Shown: in pieces, positions 46,104 through 59,400 of the stretch
Layout of the letters: each line of letters opens with the position of its first letter
Numbering within the stretch: the stretch's first letter is position 1
Assembly (NCBI GenBank): GCA_013398615.1
Contig: VZSR01000520.1
Coordinates: forward strand, 23,538,551-23,602,550
Reading direction: 5' to 3'
Source: Brachypodius melanocephalos
Taxonomy: Eukaryota > Chordata > Aves > Passeriformes > Pycnonotidae
Length of the DNA: 64,000 nt
Notes under the pieces: model-generated
What the model saw: the letters and a program-made list of their open reading frames with translations, nothing else
What the model was told of the DNA's origin: nothing
The model's database searches: none
Translations under genes and position numbers: made by a program

Positions 46104-49100
46104 CTTGACTGTTTCAGAGATTTGTAGTTAATTAAGTTTTATAGCTTTAAAAGAATCTTACTTTAAAGCACCAGTCAAAAATTACTTTTATTTTTCTTTC
46201 CAGCATGCTAAGAAATTGTTTTATCAGTTGTGTGGTGTTGGAAACATCAGTGATTTTTAACATGTAAGCATTACAGTTGTGTTACTTTCTTTTAAGCCAA
46301 GTTTTGAAAAGATGGAGAAGTCAACTGTAGCTCTTGAAGGAAAGACAGTCTTTCCAAAAACTGCTAAGTTTTGTAGTAGAAAATTTACTTCTCTGCACCT
46401 ACTACATAGTAAAGAGAATAAAATAAAATAGTGGTTGATAGCCGTTTTCTTAGATGCAGTGCCTCGTAGGTTGCATGTATCAGTAGTAAAGTACAAAGGC
46501 CTTTAACTCCCAGGTTTTAAGCAATGAGGTGAAACATGACTGTGGCACAGAAGTTCTTGGTAAGGTAGAATTTAATTGAGTAATGTACATAAGGGCAGTG
46601 AAATTACGCAGTTAAAGAGTTGTGGCTGTATTAGGGGCTTTTTAAAGAACAACAGGTATTGATAATTTCTGTTTACTACAGTGCACCTCAATGTCCTGAT
46701 TTAACATAGGAAAGGTCATTAGATTTGATTTTCAAGGGGCTGTTGTGCCCTTTCCCCACAGAACTTTGCACTGCTTTCAGGATTGTAAGTGGTTGTGGTG
46801 GTGCACTGGGTCCTCTGGGACAGAGGTGTGATAGAAATTACTTTAATCCTGTATGTCTTCTAAGTTTTGCTGATGTCTGATTTTAATTTGAATTCTGAAA
46901 TGACTTTGCTTACTACACTTGTTCAGCTTATTTTTTCATCAATCCTAGCTTCCTAAAATTAGGCCTGATAGCATCACTTTACATTTGTATTTCCCATTAG
47001 TTGGTTTTGTTGACTGTGCTGAAGTTGACTCTTGCAGTTTAAAAAAAATAACACATTCTGCTTTTATGAAAACAAACACTGCAGACAAGGAGTGATAAGA
47101 TACATAATTCCCTGTGTTCTGAGTGGCTTGATGAATTTGTGATTTAGGAAGAGTTTTCTCTCATGTTTATTGTGGCTATTTTTCACCCTCGCTGGAAGGA
47201 CTTATTTTTGTGTATTACAGCTTGAACAACTTCTTTCTTCTTTCTTGTTTTGCTCATTACTTCTTTCTGTCTCTTCTCTCAGAGAGTCCATCACATTGTT
47301 TAGCATGATTTTATTTTCTTCAACTTGGTTCCTTTCAAGGGTGTGGAAGAGAATGTTACAGATTTTGATGATTATATCTTTGGAGCCGTGTACAGAATTC
47401 TGTTGGTTTGGGAGCTCCATCTTCATTTGCAATTTGTATTTTCTAAGCACTCTGTCTTTTACTTTGGTACAGAAAGTATTTGGTGTTGTGCAACTCTGTT
47501 CCCTCTCTGGTTTTCTTGTTCTTTCTTTATCCTTTGAAGATGCCTTGAACAGTCATGGTATTAGTGGAATGATTTCTCTGTTTTTCCTCAGAGACAACAT
47601 ATGTATCTTAGTTTAGTAAATTTAAAGTGCATTATCTAATTTGCATGGAAGTTGTTCTTTGATTTGCATTCATGCATATGTGAGATACAGTATTTGCATT
47701 ATTATTTCTTCATTAATGATCTGTGGCTTCCTTAAGATAGACAGTGTCGAATATTTTTATTTTACCTCTAAATAAATATACAAAACTATTATTGCCAGTC
47801 ACTTACAGAATTTTCTGTGAGTGGGAGAAAGAACACTGGTAATGATGTTTTGTTTTTGGTGGGTTTGCCTATTGGGGCATGAAAAACTTTGTAGCTTTGC
47901 AACATCTTAGTGTAAGAGAGGCACTGATAGGATATGTGAAAAGGTATTGGGTTTTAATTTTACAAAACTGGTTTCTTTTCCTGCATCACAGGTCCAATAG
48001 CTTTCTTGAGTCAAAAGGAGACTAGAGGAATACCTAACAGGTGTAAAAGCAACACAGCAAGATATGTCTTATAATTACAGTAATCATTAAAGAGACTGTC
48101 AGCCTCACACAGTCTTGGCTGGAGCAGCAGTTTTGTGTGGGTACTTTTCCTTCTTTAAAAGAAGGTGGATATGGAAACTACTGTCACTTGTGGTTTTGTT
48201 AGTCTTAGTCAGCTTACAAGGAAGTGCATTTTATTTAGGGTATTATTCTTTAATCATCTGTAACTTTGCTTGTGTTGCAGTCATTCTTCAACAAACTCGT
48301 AGATGAGGAATGTTCTGATAGCTTGAAAATGTGGTACCTATTTCTGCATAAACACCACTGCTTTCTTCAGATGCAAGTTTGATTTCTAAATAGAAGTCCA
48401 GGGTCAGTCTGGACAAAATGGCTTTGTTCATGTCCATTGTTAATTAATTTGTGTTGAGTTCTAATTCCTTACTTCTACTTTATTCTTCTTTTGCATGAAC
48501 AAAACTTCCAGAAATGGGTTCTTTAACAGTATTGAGCATGCATGCTTGGAAAAGTTAGAAACATTCTTATGCACTTTCCAGCTTTTTAAACCTTTTAAAA
48601 CCAGGACAACATTATGATGTTTGCTATCAAGATATAGTATGAACTAATGATATTATGAAAGATAACATTGTGATTCCTCTGCATTACTTAGTTGCTAAAT
48701 TGAGAAATCTTAACTCTGTGGATTTGTTTGATCATTTAGCTAAAGGAGCCATAAATTTAATAAACATTACTGGAGATGGGTAATTAGCGTCCCTAAAGAC
48801 TGGGAAAGCAGTTCATTATTCTCTCTCTTTGGAGTGCGAGGGCTGTGTGGGAAGCAGCAGGAGCATCTCTGTTCAAGAGGCATTCTCAGAGCCCTGCATG
48901 AGCATTTCTGCCTTGTGGAGAAGCTTCATTGTGGGGGCTGACCATTAAATTAGGCTGTCTGCTGCTCTCTCCTTATTAACGTTTAAGTGAAGTCAGTGTT
49001 AGTGAAGTGTGACAGTTTGACAGCTCTAGCGACTGATCCTGTCTCAGCTGGCAGAACCAGCTCCAGGTTAATACTGGAATTGTTCCATTTGCTAAAGTTC

Positions 49101-52100
49101 GTCATATCACCCTTTTCTTTGGCTGTTGATACCATAGCAGTGAAAACCATTAGGAGTATACATCTGCCCAGTGGGAAACTGACTGAGACTAACAATTAAT
49201 TTCACATCTTACTGAGAAATCTTTTAATAATTACAGTAATGAGTATTCAACTGACTGTTTGTAAAGGAGACAGAAAGGTAAAAGGCTTTAGGTTTTATTT
49301 AATTGCTCTTAATTTTCCCATCTTCTGAAAGTAACTTTTTTCCCTGTATGAAGCACATATTATAATCTTTGTAGTAATAAGCTCTAAAAAGGTTGTTAAC
49401 AGAAATCAGAAAGACAATTAGTCAAGATAAGCAAAGTGAAAGCAATGTGAATACTATTTTTTCTCAAGTTCTGTAAAAGCAGGAGCATTGTCATTGCTAG
49501 TCATACAGGAAATTACTTTCGTCACCTCTCAGATTTAAAATCAGCATCACACAGAGTTCCTACCATTTTTAATTGCCTTATCCTATAAATGGTGTAATTT
49601 TTCTGAATGCATGCATCTTTCAGTGGTATGTATGTCCTAATTATCTCCTGAATCCTTTTTCAGGTAGGGCTGAAATATTTATTAAAGGAATTTTTGTTAG
49701 TATAAATATGAATTTTCAAAGAATTGTAATTAAAAGGGTTTCTTTTGGCAGCAGTGTTTTGATAGATTATTTTAAATAAAACCAAAAAGCTTATTTTTGT
49801 CTCTATTGGTTAAATATTAAAAATCTTATTGCTATTCAATGTACATTGAATAGGAAAAAGGGATGCCACCAATTTCAAGACATTTGGCATTTTAATTTTT
49901 TTTGTCATATGACACACCAAATGTGCAAACTAAATTATTTACTCATATTTGTGGCAGTGTCACATAGACCAGGGTGTAACCTTGTGCACAACTATTTTAC
50001 AGTAGTGTGTGGGACTGAACAGAACCAGATCTTGGCTCAGTATGTAATAATGTACAAGAACAGGGAGTTCTGTCTCTTCAGAAATGAACATTAAACAAAG
50101 TAAATGGAGAATTTCAAATCAGCTTTCAAAAAACACTATTGATATATTATAAAACTCTGCATGATTTAGCATGGAAAAGAATTGTGACTTGTGTAAGGGT
50201 GACTTTTTAAGCTATCTGAAGATGAAAGCTGGGTAGGTATGGTGCTGTTCTCTTGTCTTTTCTGAAGAGAAATGATCAAAAAAGCCCAGTGCTACAGTAC
50301 AAATCTTGTGTAGCATACAGTTTAAGTGTATCTGAATTCTGTCATTGCTCTTTGTGTAAGTGGTTGTTTACTCCTTGTTGCACATCTCTGTGGTGCACAC
50401 CACAGATGCAAGGCATCTGATTTTTCCTTTTGGTTTAATGATAATATTAAAATGTTTTTCTCAGTTTCTAAACTTACTTTCTTCTTCTATGATGAAAGTA
50501 CATAATTAGTTTCTGCAGTAAATTTTTGAAGCTGTTTTATGGGAGCCATTTGGGTAATAGTAATTTTTACTTGATCTAGTTCTAAGTGGCAAATATTTTT
50601 AATACCAGATTTTGATGTAGATTTAGTCTTCATTTCACACTGTATTTTGATGTTTTAGATAGCTGCAGGAAAGGCAAGGCAAGTGGGTTTAGGATAGATG
50701 GCAAAACAGAAAAAGACCCTGAGACGCACCAGTGGGGATTTTAAAACAGTTCTTTGTGTTTGTCCAAATGTAATTCGCATGTTGAAATAGTCTGCTTCTG
50801 TTGTCAAAATAAATGCAGTTGACAAATACAAATTATTGTCAGGGTTATCTTAGTTTTGGACATTCCTGCTGCTTCATTATGAGTTGTCAGACTCAGTAGA
50901 CTCTGTAAACTTAATTTAGAGACCAAAATACAGTATGAGTTTATACATTAATACCTCACACTTTCAATATCAATTTAGATTTCGTTCTTGGCTCATGGAG
51001 TTTGATTTAACACACGTTACCTGTGAAGTGGAATTGATAGTGTATTCAGTGCAAGTTCTTTAAATTTTATTGTTTCTGAAAAATAGTTTCCAGGTATTCA
51101 GGAAAAAATTGTGGAAGAATAGAGGCTTTGCAAACTCTCTGAGGTCTGGCAACAGTGGCTAAGTGTATGCTAAGTACTGGATTAACTGCAATTGCCTTGT
51201 TGGTTTTTAGAGCAATTATTCTGAATAGGAAGAACAAACTAGCCTAGTGTTCAGCTGATGATTGCTAAAGGTGAGAAATTCATGAATAACGGTACTGCAC
51301 TTTCTCCTCTAGCTGTTTCTTCTGAAAAAAGTAAATGTTCAAATCTGCTCCTTACCATCCCCACCTTCAGGGGGAAAAAGGTAAACAAAATGGTTTGGGG
51401 AGTTGATTTTGGAGTAATCTCACCATTGTCTTTTTTTCTGCAGTGGAATTACTCTTTTACCCCGTTCTTCTCTTTGGATTAGGACCTCTCATTAAAAAAA
51501 AAAAAATTTGTTAGAGAGACCATTTGGACTTTGCTCTTGCCTAGTGCAATTCTCATAATAATCTAGACATTATTGGCAAATGCCCTTGAAAGCAGGAGGT
51601 GGAATGGAACCGAGCAGAAAAACGCTAATTCAGATAGCCAAAGAAGAGTGCAAAGTGGCACTGTCTGTGAGGGGTTAGCTTTTTGTTTTAGACCTGTGCT
51701 TTGCAGATAGTGCTTGTTCACAGATGTTGTTAGGAATGTTTTCAGTGTTTTCACTTCACTAAATAAATACTTGGTTGTAAATTGTATTTGTGTGACATAT
51801 GTGTTCAGTTTGCTGTTACCAAACCCAAGCATTTTACTGGTGTGAGAGTTGTCATTCCACATCTTTTCCCATTTGATCTAGTGTGAAATGGATGTTATAA
51901 TACTGATCAGTATAGCAGCTTAGCTTTAGGGTGACAGCTTTATCCAGCATGTGATACTCCTCTGCTCAGTTGCTTCACTGATAGTTCCACTGAGCAGGAG
52001 GAATATTGCTGTAAATTTCTGTTCTCTTTTCATGTGGGTAATATGGTAGTGTCCTGATCTTATTGCCTGCTAGTTCTTGGGCAGAGGAGGATGTGTGGCT

Positions 52101-52984
52101 GTTGGAAACATCCCCTGTCTGAGCAGTTGTTCAATGACTCCTCCAAGAAGAAGGTAGCAAGCAGGCTGGAAGTGTGATGCAGCCAGGGTCCAGCCTTTGG
52201 GACAGTTCTGAGCTGTATTACGAGGTTGAAGTGAGGATTCTGTAATGCAAAATCACACTTGTGGTTCTTTTAAGTTGCTGTTTGTAATGAGATGCCACGC
52301 ACAAAAGGTAAAGGAACTTCTTTGTAGGATTTATCCAAGAAGATGAACCATTTTCTAATGTTAGGTTATCTCTAATCATTGCCAATTGAAACTACAGCAA
52401 AGACAGAAGTCTTTGTTCTTACAAGACCTTTTTCTGCATCTTCAATTGCAAAGATGTATCTGTAATTGCAGGGGAAAAAGAATATATTTGGGGCATCCTT
52501 TTGATCCTAAGGCAGACCTTCTGTGCTGCTGCTGATCAGCTCAGCTGCTTTTTAGAGCTCTGTGTTTTTTGCTTGGGTACAAATTGACTATAGCTAAGGT
52601 TTGGTGAGATTTCACCTTATGCTTTGTAGCTGCAAGCATCTAATACAAGCCTTAATGATGCAGTGACTATAGGTGGTATTTTCTCAACACGGAAATTATA
52701 GGTTGTGTCAGTGCTTGTAATTTCCTGAGCACCAGTCCACCAGAAGGACACTATCTGCTGTGTAGCCACATCTTTCTTTTACTGAGGATTAAGGACCTGG
52801 GGTTGAAATAGAAAGGCAAACATCAATGTTACAGGGTATTGTTAGTTCTGTCTCTCTATATAATGTGTCCTGAGGATTAGAAATACAGTTAACATAGTTT
52901 TTGCTAATACACTTTTGCCAGGAGTGCTGAGTCCACTTCCATATCCCTCAGTACAAGAAAGTCATGGAACTCCTGTAGGTAGAC

Positions 52985-53420
52985 CAGCAAAGGGCAAAGA
53001 ATAGAGGATGGTAGTATGTCACTTGTGAGGTACTAGGTGCTGTTTAGAGAGGAGAAGAGAAGCCTGAGAGGGGATCTTATCAATGTATATAGGTATCTGA
53101 AGGGAGGGTGTCAAGAAGGATCTGGGCTCTTCTTGCTGGTACTGAGGAGTTGGAAGAGAGGCAGTGGGCAGAAACTGATGTACAGGAAATTCCACCTGAA
53201 CATAAGTAGGAACTTCTTTAATGTGCAGGGGATTAAAAACTGGAACAGGCTGCCCAGAGATGTTGTGGAGTCTCCATCACTGAAGACACTCAAAAGTCAT
53301 CTGTTCAGAATGCTTAGTAACATATTCTAAGGGACCCTGCTTGAGCAGGGAGATTGAACTGGGTGACCTGCAGTGGTGCCTTCCAACCTGACCCATTCAC
53401 AGATGCTCTGTGATTCAGTG
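52985..53420 (+). repeat. CR1 LINE fragment, 3' end, sense
   Basis: In order: GAGGGGATCTTATCAATGTA, TCTGAAGGGAGGGTGTCAAG, CAGGAAATTCCACCTGAACA, TAGGAACTTCTTTAATGTG, CTGGAACAGGCTGCCCAGAG, GTTGTGGAGTCTCCATCAC, CCTGCTTGAGCAGGG and GGTGCCTTCCAACCTGACCC, ending near TCTGTGATTCAGTG. This is the canonical CR1 end. The 97-codon open frame at 53037-53330 encodes FHLNISRNFFNVQ and NWNRLPRDVVESPSLKTLKS, the typical translated tail of CR1 ORF2 region, not a host gene. Confidence 0.95.
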
Positions 53421-53460
53421 AACATGCATCAGGTTTTGTGAAAGGAAATACATTGAAATT

Positions 53461-53477
53461 AAAAAAAAAAAAAAAAA
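53461..53477. repeat. A17 homopolymer
   Basis: A pure run of 17 A residues about 40 bp after the CR1 end. CR1 elements end in short octamer repeats rather than poly(A), so it is probably unrelated simple sequence. Confidence 0.85.
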
Positions 53478-56315
53478 TTGAATGCATGAGTAAGTCAGTT
53501 AAACATAAATGTGCTCTACTTAGATATCCTTAGTATGCTCAAGGCACAGAAACTCTTTTTCTGCACACAACTGCAAAGATAGAATTTTTAGTATGTTTCA
53601 ATGTGCAGTGTGATAGCATTACAGTTTCTGCAGCTTCTCCGTTCAATTTGTCAGCCTCAGTTTGTCTCATTCAGACACTTGTGTAAACATTGCACGTACT
53701 ACTTGAAAAGTCATACTCTGTGCATGAATTCCAACATTACTTTATTGATGAGAAAAACTCTTTACTGTTTGATATTCCCGTTAACTGTGTAGAGTCAAGA
53801 TAGCAAGGAAAGTGTAGGCTGCATTCTTTCTTGCTTACTATTTTAATAATTTTCTGAATTAAATATATGCAAACTTATTCAGGGAGGGGAGCACTGTGAA
53901 AAGTCTCATTTGCCATATTTGGTTGCTAGTAAAGGAAATAATGCTGCAAATAATTTGAATTCTTGAACTTCAGGTTGGGTTTGTTGGACCAGATGTACCA
54001 AAGAAAGAGATGATACTTGTTTTATAGGGTGTTGGTGTAAGTCAGTACAAGCTGGCTGTGAATAAATTTTCCCTGTAACTAGCTCAGAGTAAAAAGGAAA
54101 ATAGGGGAGAAACAACTATAACACCCTCAACAGAAGCTTCTTGAGCATGTTGGCTTGCATTCTATGCAAGAAGCCATGGAAAATGTCCACAAGCATAATT
54201 TTAACTCATGTATTTCAGGAGCCAGAGGTTTTTTTGTACAGACAGTTGGTGCTTGTGGCAGCCCAAACTCTGTAATGTGCATTGGGTCTTCTTGGCATTT
54301 TTGGGTTTTTTCCCCCTTCGTATGAGAATGTTAGTAAGAAATATTAAGCTGCTTGTGGTTCTACTGGGTGTTTTTGTTGAGAAGAGTCTGTCTTTCATGC
54401 CATGCCAATTGTTAGATTCTTAAAATAATTAATAATGAACCAGAAAATGTAGACTTCAGTCTTCTTGAGTGCATATTAGGTTCTATATGAAGATCCAGGT
54501 AATACTGAGCCAGCATCATCAGAGAAGAGTGTGAGTAAAAGTGTGTATACACATAAAGCACCTACTTCCAATTTTGTTTGGAAAGAAAGCAGTAATAAGC
54601 TTTTTTCCAAGTATTGAAAGATTTTTGTTTTACAAATATGCAAAAATCTCAAGGACACTGAGTCTGAATTATTTACTTTTAGACACTGAGCCTAAGTTAT
54701 TTTAGGCAAAGGTGCATTCGTTTTGTGGAATTGACCCTACATTTCAATGATGCTTGTAAAGTAACCCTGTGTTTGGTGAAATGAGGAGCTAAGGTGATTT
54801 CAGTGTAACTGAAAGGCATGCAGATTTTTCTTTGTGATGCTATTGAAGACAGGTTGGTTTGGGAATACCAGCAAATTATTTGGATGCCGGAGTTTTAGCA
54901 AATAGGAAAATTGCATTTGCTTGGTACATTACATGTGCCGTTCAGTTTTTGGACTTGTGTATAATACTGTGTAAGGCAGAGATTGGCAGCTTTTCAGGAG
55001 TGAGGTGCCAGATTGTATTTTTCTTTCACAAATTAGTGGTTAAGAATGCTGGCTGAAAACATTCAAACACGCTGTCAGGCAGTATTTGTCAGCAGGCAAG
55101 ATCCCACCCGGCAGCAGGAGGATGGTGTAAGGGGCAGGGCTCCCTGTCCCGGTGCTGCCAGAGCCAGGAGTGCTCTCAGAATGCCAGGGCATCTGGTGCT
55201 CTGGTCCCTGCCAGCAATGCCAGGGCTGTGTGCTTCTGGAAATCTACCCACCTCTTCTTTTGCCATGCACACTGAGCACTGGGGACTGCAGGAGCAGTAG
55301 GAAACTGTCCCAAGCATCTAGAATTCTGTGTTGCAATTGCTGTTAGTGTGAAGTTTGACATAAATTTCTTATGCGTGGTTGGCATGTCACTCTGTAGAAA
55401 TCTTTTTGTAATAGAGACTTTTGATGCTAGATGATCCATGTGAAACCAAAGCTAATCAACTGACCAGTAATGCTCCCTTGTACTTGACATTTTTATAAAA
55501 TGGGGACAAGTGTGAACAGTTTTTTGTTGCAAGTTTTGAGGAAATAAGATTTGAAAACCCTGAGCATTTGGAAAAAGATGCTCTCTGTGAAGTGATGTGG
55601 AATATTCTGATGTCTGTATTGGTTTTTCATGCTGTATTAATCAAGAAGTAATAACACTATGGGAGAGTAACCTGTAGGCTTACTTTACTTTAGAATCTAA
55701 CTTTGACAAGGAGCTCTGTTTTGTGTGCTTAATAACTCTCAGGAGTACTAATTACCAGGTAACCTGGAGCCATGTCTGAACAGTGAGCAACACTTTATTC
55801 AAACCTAGTACAAGTGTGCATCAGTTGGCCTCTTCCTTTATGGTGTGATTCATACAAGTGGTGTCTGGCGTGACATGATTTGAGAAAGTGTAGCAGGTTC
55901 AGAAAACAGCAGTCTCATTACAAGCAGCTGCCTCCTGATTTTAGAACAAGGTTTATTGTTAAATTAAAAGCTTTCAAATATAATTATGGCATGAGACTGT
56001 CAGTGTTGTAGATATTCCCAGAGTACCACCTCAGCAGTCTGTCAGCATGTGGATGGTTGTATGGTACTAGGTAATTTTTCTCATTTAGAAAGTATAAGTG
56101 GTTTCTACATGGAAAAAGTATCTAAAATATTTTTATGACTTCATACTGTATCTGTTATTTTGATCATTGTATAATACAAAACCTGGCATCATTTTCTTCC
56201 TTAAAAGCATATAAATGTGTAACTATTTTGAATTTAGTAGCATGTACTAAATATTTAAAACATTTACCAAAGTAATTAATTATATACATTTTAATGGAAT
56301 TTCATGTTTTCCCAG

Positions 56316-56401
56316 GAGCTGTGATTGTCTCCACTCCCCAAGACGTGGCTTTACTGGATGCTCACAAAGGAGCTGAAATGTTTAGAAAAGTCCATGTACC
56401 T
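56316..56401 (+). CDS. NUBPL: NUBPL exon 8 (86 nt), phase 0 end
   Basis: The exon lies between acceptor TTTTCCCAG and donor GTAAGTC. It completes Gly and reads AVIVSTPQDVALLDAHKGAE followed by MFRKVHVP. VSTPQDVAL-DA-KG is the conserved nucleotide-base and dimer-interface segment after Walker B in the Mrp family. The exon ends on a codon boundary, as at recalled human c.693. Skipping it (86 nt) would shift the frame. Confidence 0.98.
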
Positions 56402-59400
56402 GTAAGTCTCTACATGAAAAATACAATTTTTTCTTTTCCCAAAATATAAAAAATTCCATATGCAGCAATAGGTGCACATTCAAAAATCATTTGAATTTAA
56501 TAAATTCTTGTTAAAAGGCTTAGAATCCATCTTCTATCTGTATCAGGAACTTTGTTAAACAGAAAGGAGAGAATTTTCTCAGGCTGAGGCCATAATAAAT
56601 GATTTATTTAAAATCTGCTTGTTTAATCATGTGGAATGGATCAGATTGCTGAATGGAGTATCTTATGAAGTAATGCATGCCTTTCAGTTACACTGTGTGT
56701 CCTCATTACATGTCCTCTTCAGCACTGTGTTGGGGCTTAAAATTTTGTGAAATATAGACAAATTGTTTATTGGTTTTTTTTAAGAAGCAAACTCAAATTT
56801 TTGCAGAAATATACGTATATCTAGTTACTTTGCCATTTTAAGGACTCTGTAGCAATCATGACAAATAGAAGGCTGTCTAATCACTATTTTTCATGAGGTT
56901 TATGGCTTATATCTTCGCTTACTTGTTTGAGAAATGAGAAATTTAAGAATACCCACAATTAGGAGAAAATATTAAACAGGCTAACATCCTTGACTTGATA
57001 TTTTCTCTGGGCGCTCAAGTTGCTAAGTAACTGAATGTAATACTCTAGAATGTTTACGTAGAGATTAATTTTTATTTTGAAATGGCACTTGGTGAAAGAA
57101 TATGATTTGAAATGCTTCCTTTTCATAAATTGTAAGGAAAAAAAGATGTTTTCTTGTTTACCTGTGTGATGGTCACTTCTACCCTTTCTTAAGAAAGGAA
57201 GTTTCTTTCATAGCTAGTGTTTTCCTAATCAAAGGCAACAGAAAGTTGAAATGAATGCTTTTCCTTTAATTTACAGAATGGCTTAACAAAAGAAATACTT
57301 TGAATTCCCTATTACTGACTATTCTTTAAGCATATTTGCATCAAAATGAAGGTGTTGTAACATTTATAATTTACTGCCAGAAGGAAAACCAGAAGAATAA
57401 CGTACAGAACATTTTGTTTTGATTTTATGTTTGGGTTTGCTCAAATGATGTACAATTATTTTCTTCAATTCAAATTGTGTTCAAGTTAATTCTTCACTGA
57501 ATTTTCCTTTCGGTTTAATGAGAAATTGCCAAGATTGCTTTCTAAAACTGCTTTGTTCAATGCCGTTTGAAAAAAATGGCCTCCAATAAAATCCTGCATT
57601 CTAGGATGGGCACTGATTTGACTAGTGGAAGATAAGATATTACATATGATCTGTTTTGGTTCATTGGAATTACCAGATCTTGTCAAATCAAGAGAAAAGT
57701 CACAATAAAGCTGTTACACCACATGTTGAGTTTGAATGTGCTCGAACCAGTTATAAGGCCTTACCTTTTCATTACGCTGCTTTATTTTATTCTATCCTGC
57801 TTCATTTTATTCTGCCCTGTATGTACATGTGTACAAATATCGTTTGCTCGAATTTTAAAGCAGCTTTTGCCTATGTACTGCATTTCTAAATGTCAACTAA
57901 ATATGAGGATCTAAAGAAAGTGAAGTGACATAATTTTTCATGGACAACTTTAGACCCGAGGCTTATGTCGAAGAGGTGGAATCTGCAGGTCTGTGCCAAA
58001 ATTACATGTCCTGGTTACATAATTAACTGATCTTTAAACTTCTGATTTCTAACACCTTTAATCTTTCAGAAAGTGCTTGGAAAAGAGCTGAGTTTTCAAA
58101 GAAGCAGGAAGTCTATAGGTTGCTGAACTCCTGAGTATGCTTTCTTATATTTAATGAACTGCAGTCTCGCCCATGTATATATTCCACCTTCCCCTCACCC
58201 CACTGTTAGTAGCTTTCAAAGACTCAAATGACACATGTAGTATTACCACGGTAAAGTCATAACTGGTAATGTTCATCCTTTATTGAAATTGAAGTACAAC
58301 GATTGAAAGGAACTTGTGAATATCTGCCAAGGAGAGTCAGCATTAAAACCAGGATTACAGGGCAAAATTGTATTTTCACTCTTAGGACATAGTAATTAAA
58401 GGAGGAGTGACTGCTCTTGTGCAGTGGAGCACACCTACACTTACAGTGAAGAAGGAATTTGCGAAGTGTTACTGACTCCTATCACAAGTTTCAAGATTCT
58501 TGTCTGTTATGTGAGTTTGGCCAATGTTTCCTTGTATTCCCAAGGGTGACTCAAAGTGAATAATCTTCAGTATTTAGGAAGAAAACCTGTCTGTTTCCAC
58601 CTGCTGAGGCTGAGTTCAGTTCGTTATAGTTTATCTTATCAATCATATCACTGAAAGAAAAGACAAGGTTTTAGTTAAATCTGCAACTTTTCTGGAAATT
58701 TCCTGGAATTGGAAGGTTATGCCATGGGTTTTGCAGGTTTCAAAAAAATGCTTAGATAAACTCAGCTATGTATTTCCTTCTGAGTTGTACTAAAATGGCT
58801 TATTCTGCTATGTTCCTACTGGTATTTCTGAAGCATCCATAGTAACCAGCCATGATATGATTGTGGCTTCATGTTGGGAGCAGATATTAAAGGCAGAAAT
58901 TGGTCATTATAAGATGAAAGGTAGAAAGACAGAAATATCGTGCATGTTTACTTGAAGCACTTCAATGTGAAGTGACTGACTGATCACACAGGAAGTTGAT
59001 GGCAGAGGAACTAACCCTGGTCACTCCAGTCCCCATCAGACTGAAGTCAGAGCTCAGCACCATCTGTCCTTAAGTACAGTAAATGACTGAAGTGCTTTCT
59101 CAGGAATTGTCTCCTAACGTAGATACAGAGAGCTTTCATTTCATCACTGTATTTTCTTTAACTTAGAAGGTTGTATATTTGAATTTAAGCATGATTTATT
59201 GTGTAACCAAAAGGTTAGCTGAGCACAAGAAATATGTAAACATTCAGAAACTCTGCGCAGATAACTCTTAATGAAAGAGTTCTTCATTTCCTGTTATTTC
59301 TTGCCAGATGCCTCTTCACCGTTTAAAGTAATGATTAGGCTAAATGGAATGCAGCTCCATGCTGCTGCCATAGGTTAGCTCCTGTATTGTGGTGCATTCA

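Larger units (their letters stand above)
46049..56315 (+). other. NUBPL: NUBPL intron 7 (10,267 bp)
   Basis: Noncoding. It begins with the duplicated donor (see 46025-46103). It also holds a candidate conserved noncoding block (about 48820-49210), a CR1 (52985-53420), an A17 run (53461-53477) and a mildly GC-rich patch near 55070-55320 without recognisable content. The longest chance frame (47170-47616, +) is described under rejected items. The acceptor is TGTTTTCCCAG. Confidence 0.85.

Noticed and set aside
47170..47616. 148-codon frame on + and an 82-codon Glu/Lys/Asn-rich frame on - (47202-47450)
   Set aside because: The + frame is Leu/Phe/Ser-rich, as expected from T-rich sequence. The - frame looks superficially protein-like, but no family is recognisable, neighbouring frames contain stops, and there is no poly(A) trace for a processed pseudogene. 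A translated search would settle it.
53037..53330. 97-codon frame with a protein-like sequence
   Set aside because: It is the translated end of a CR1 element, not a host gene.
55070..55320. GC-richer patch with frames open on both strands
   Set aside because: There are no splice sites in a consistent frame, no recognisable peptide and few CpG; probably ordinary isochore variation or an old repeat.
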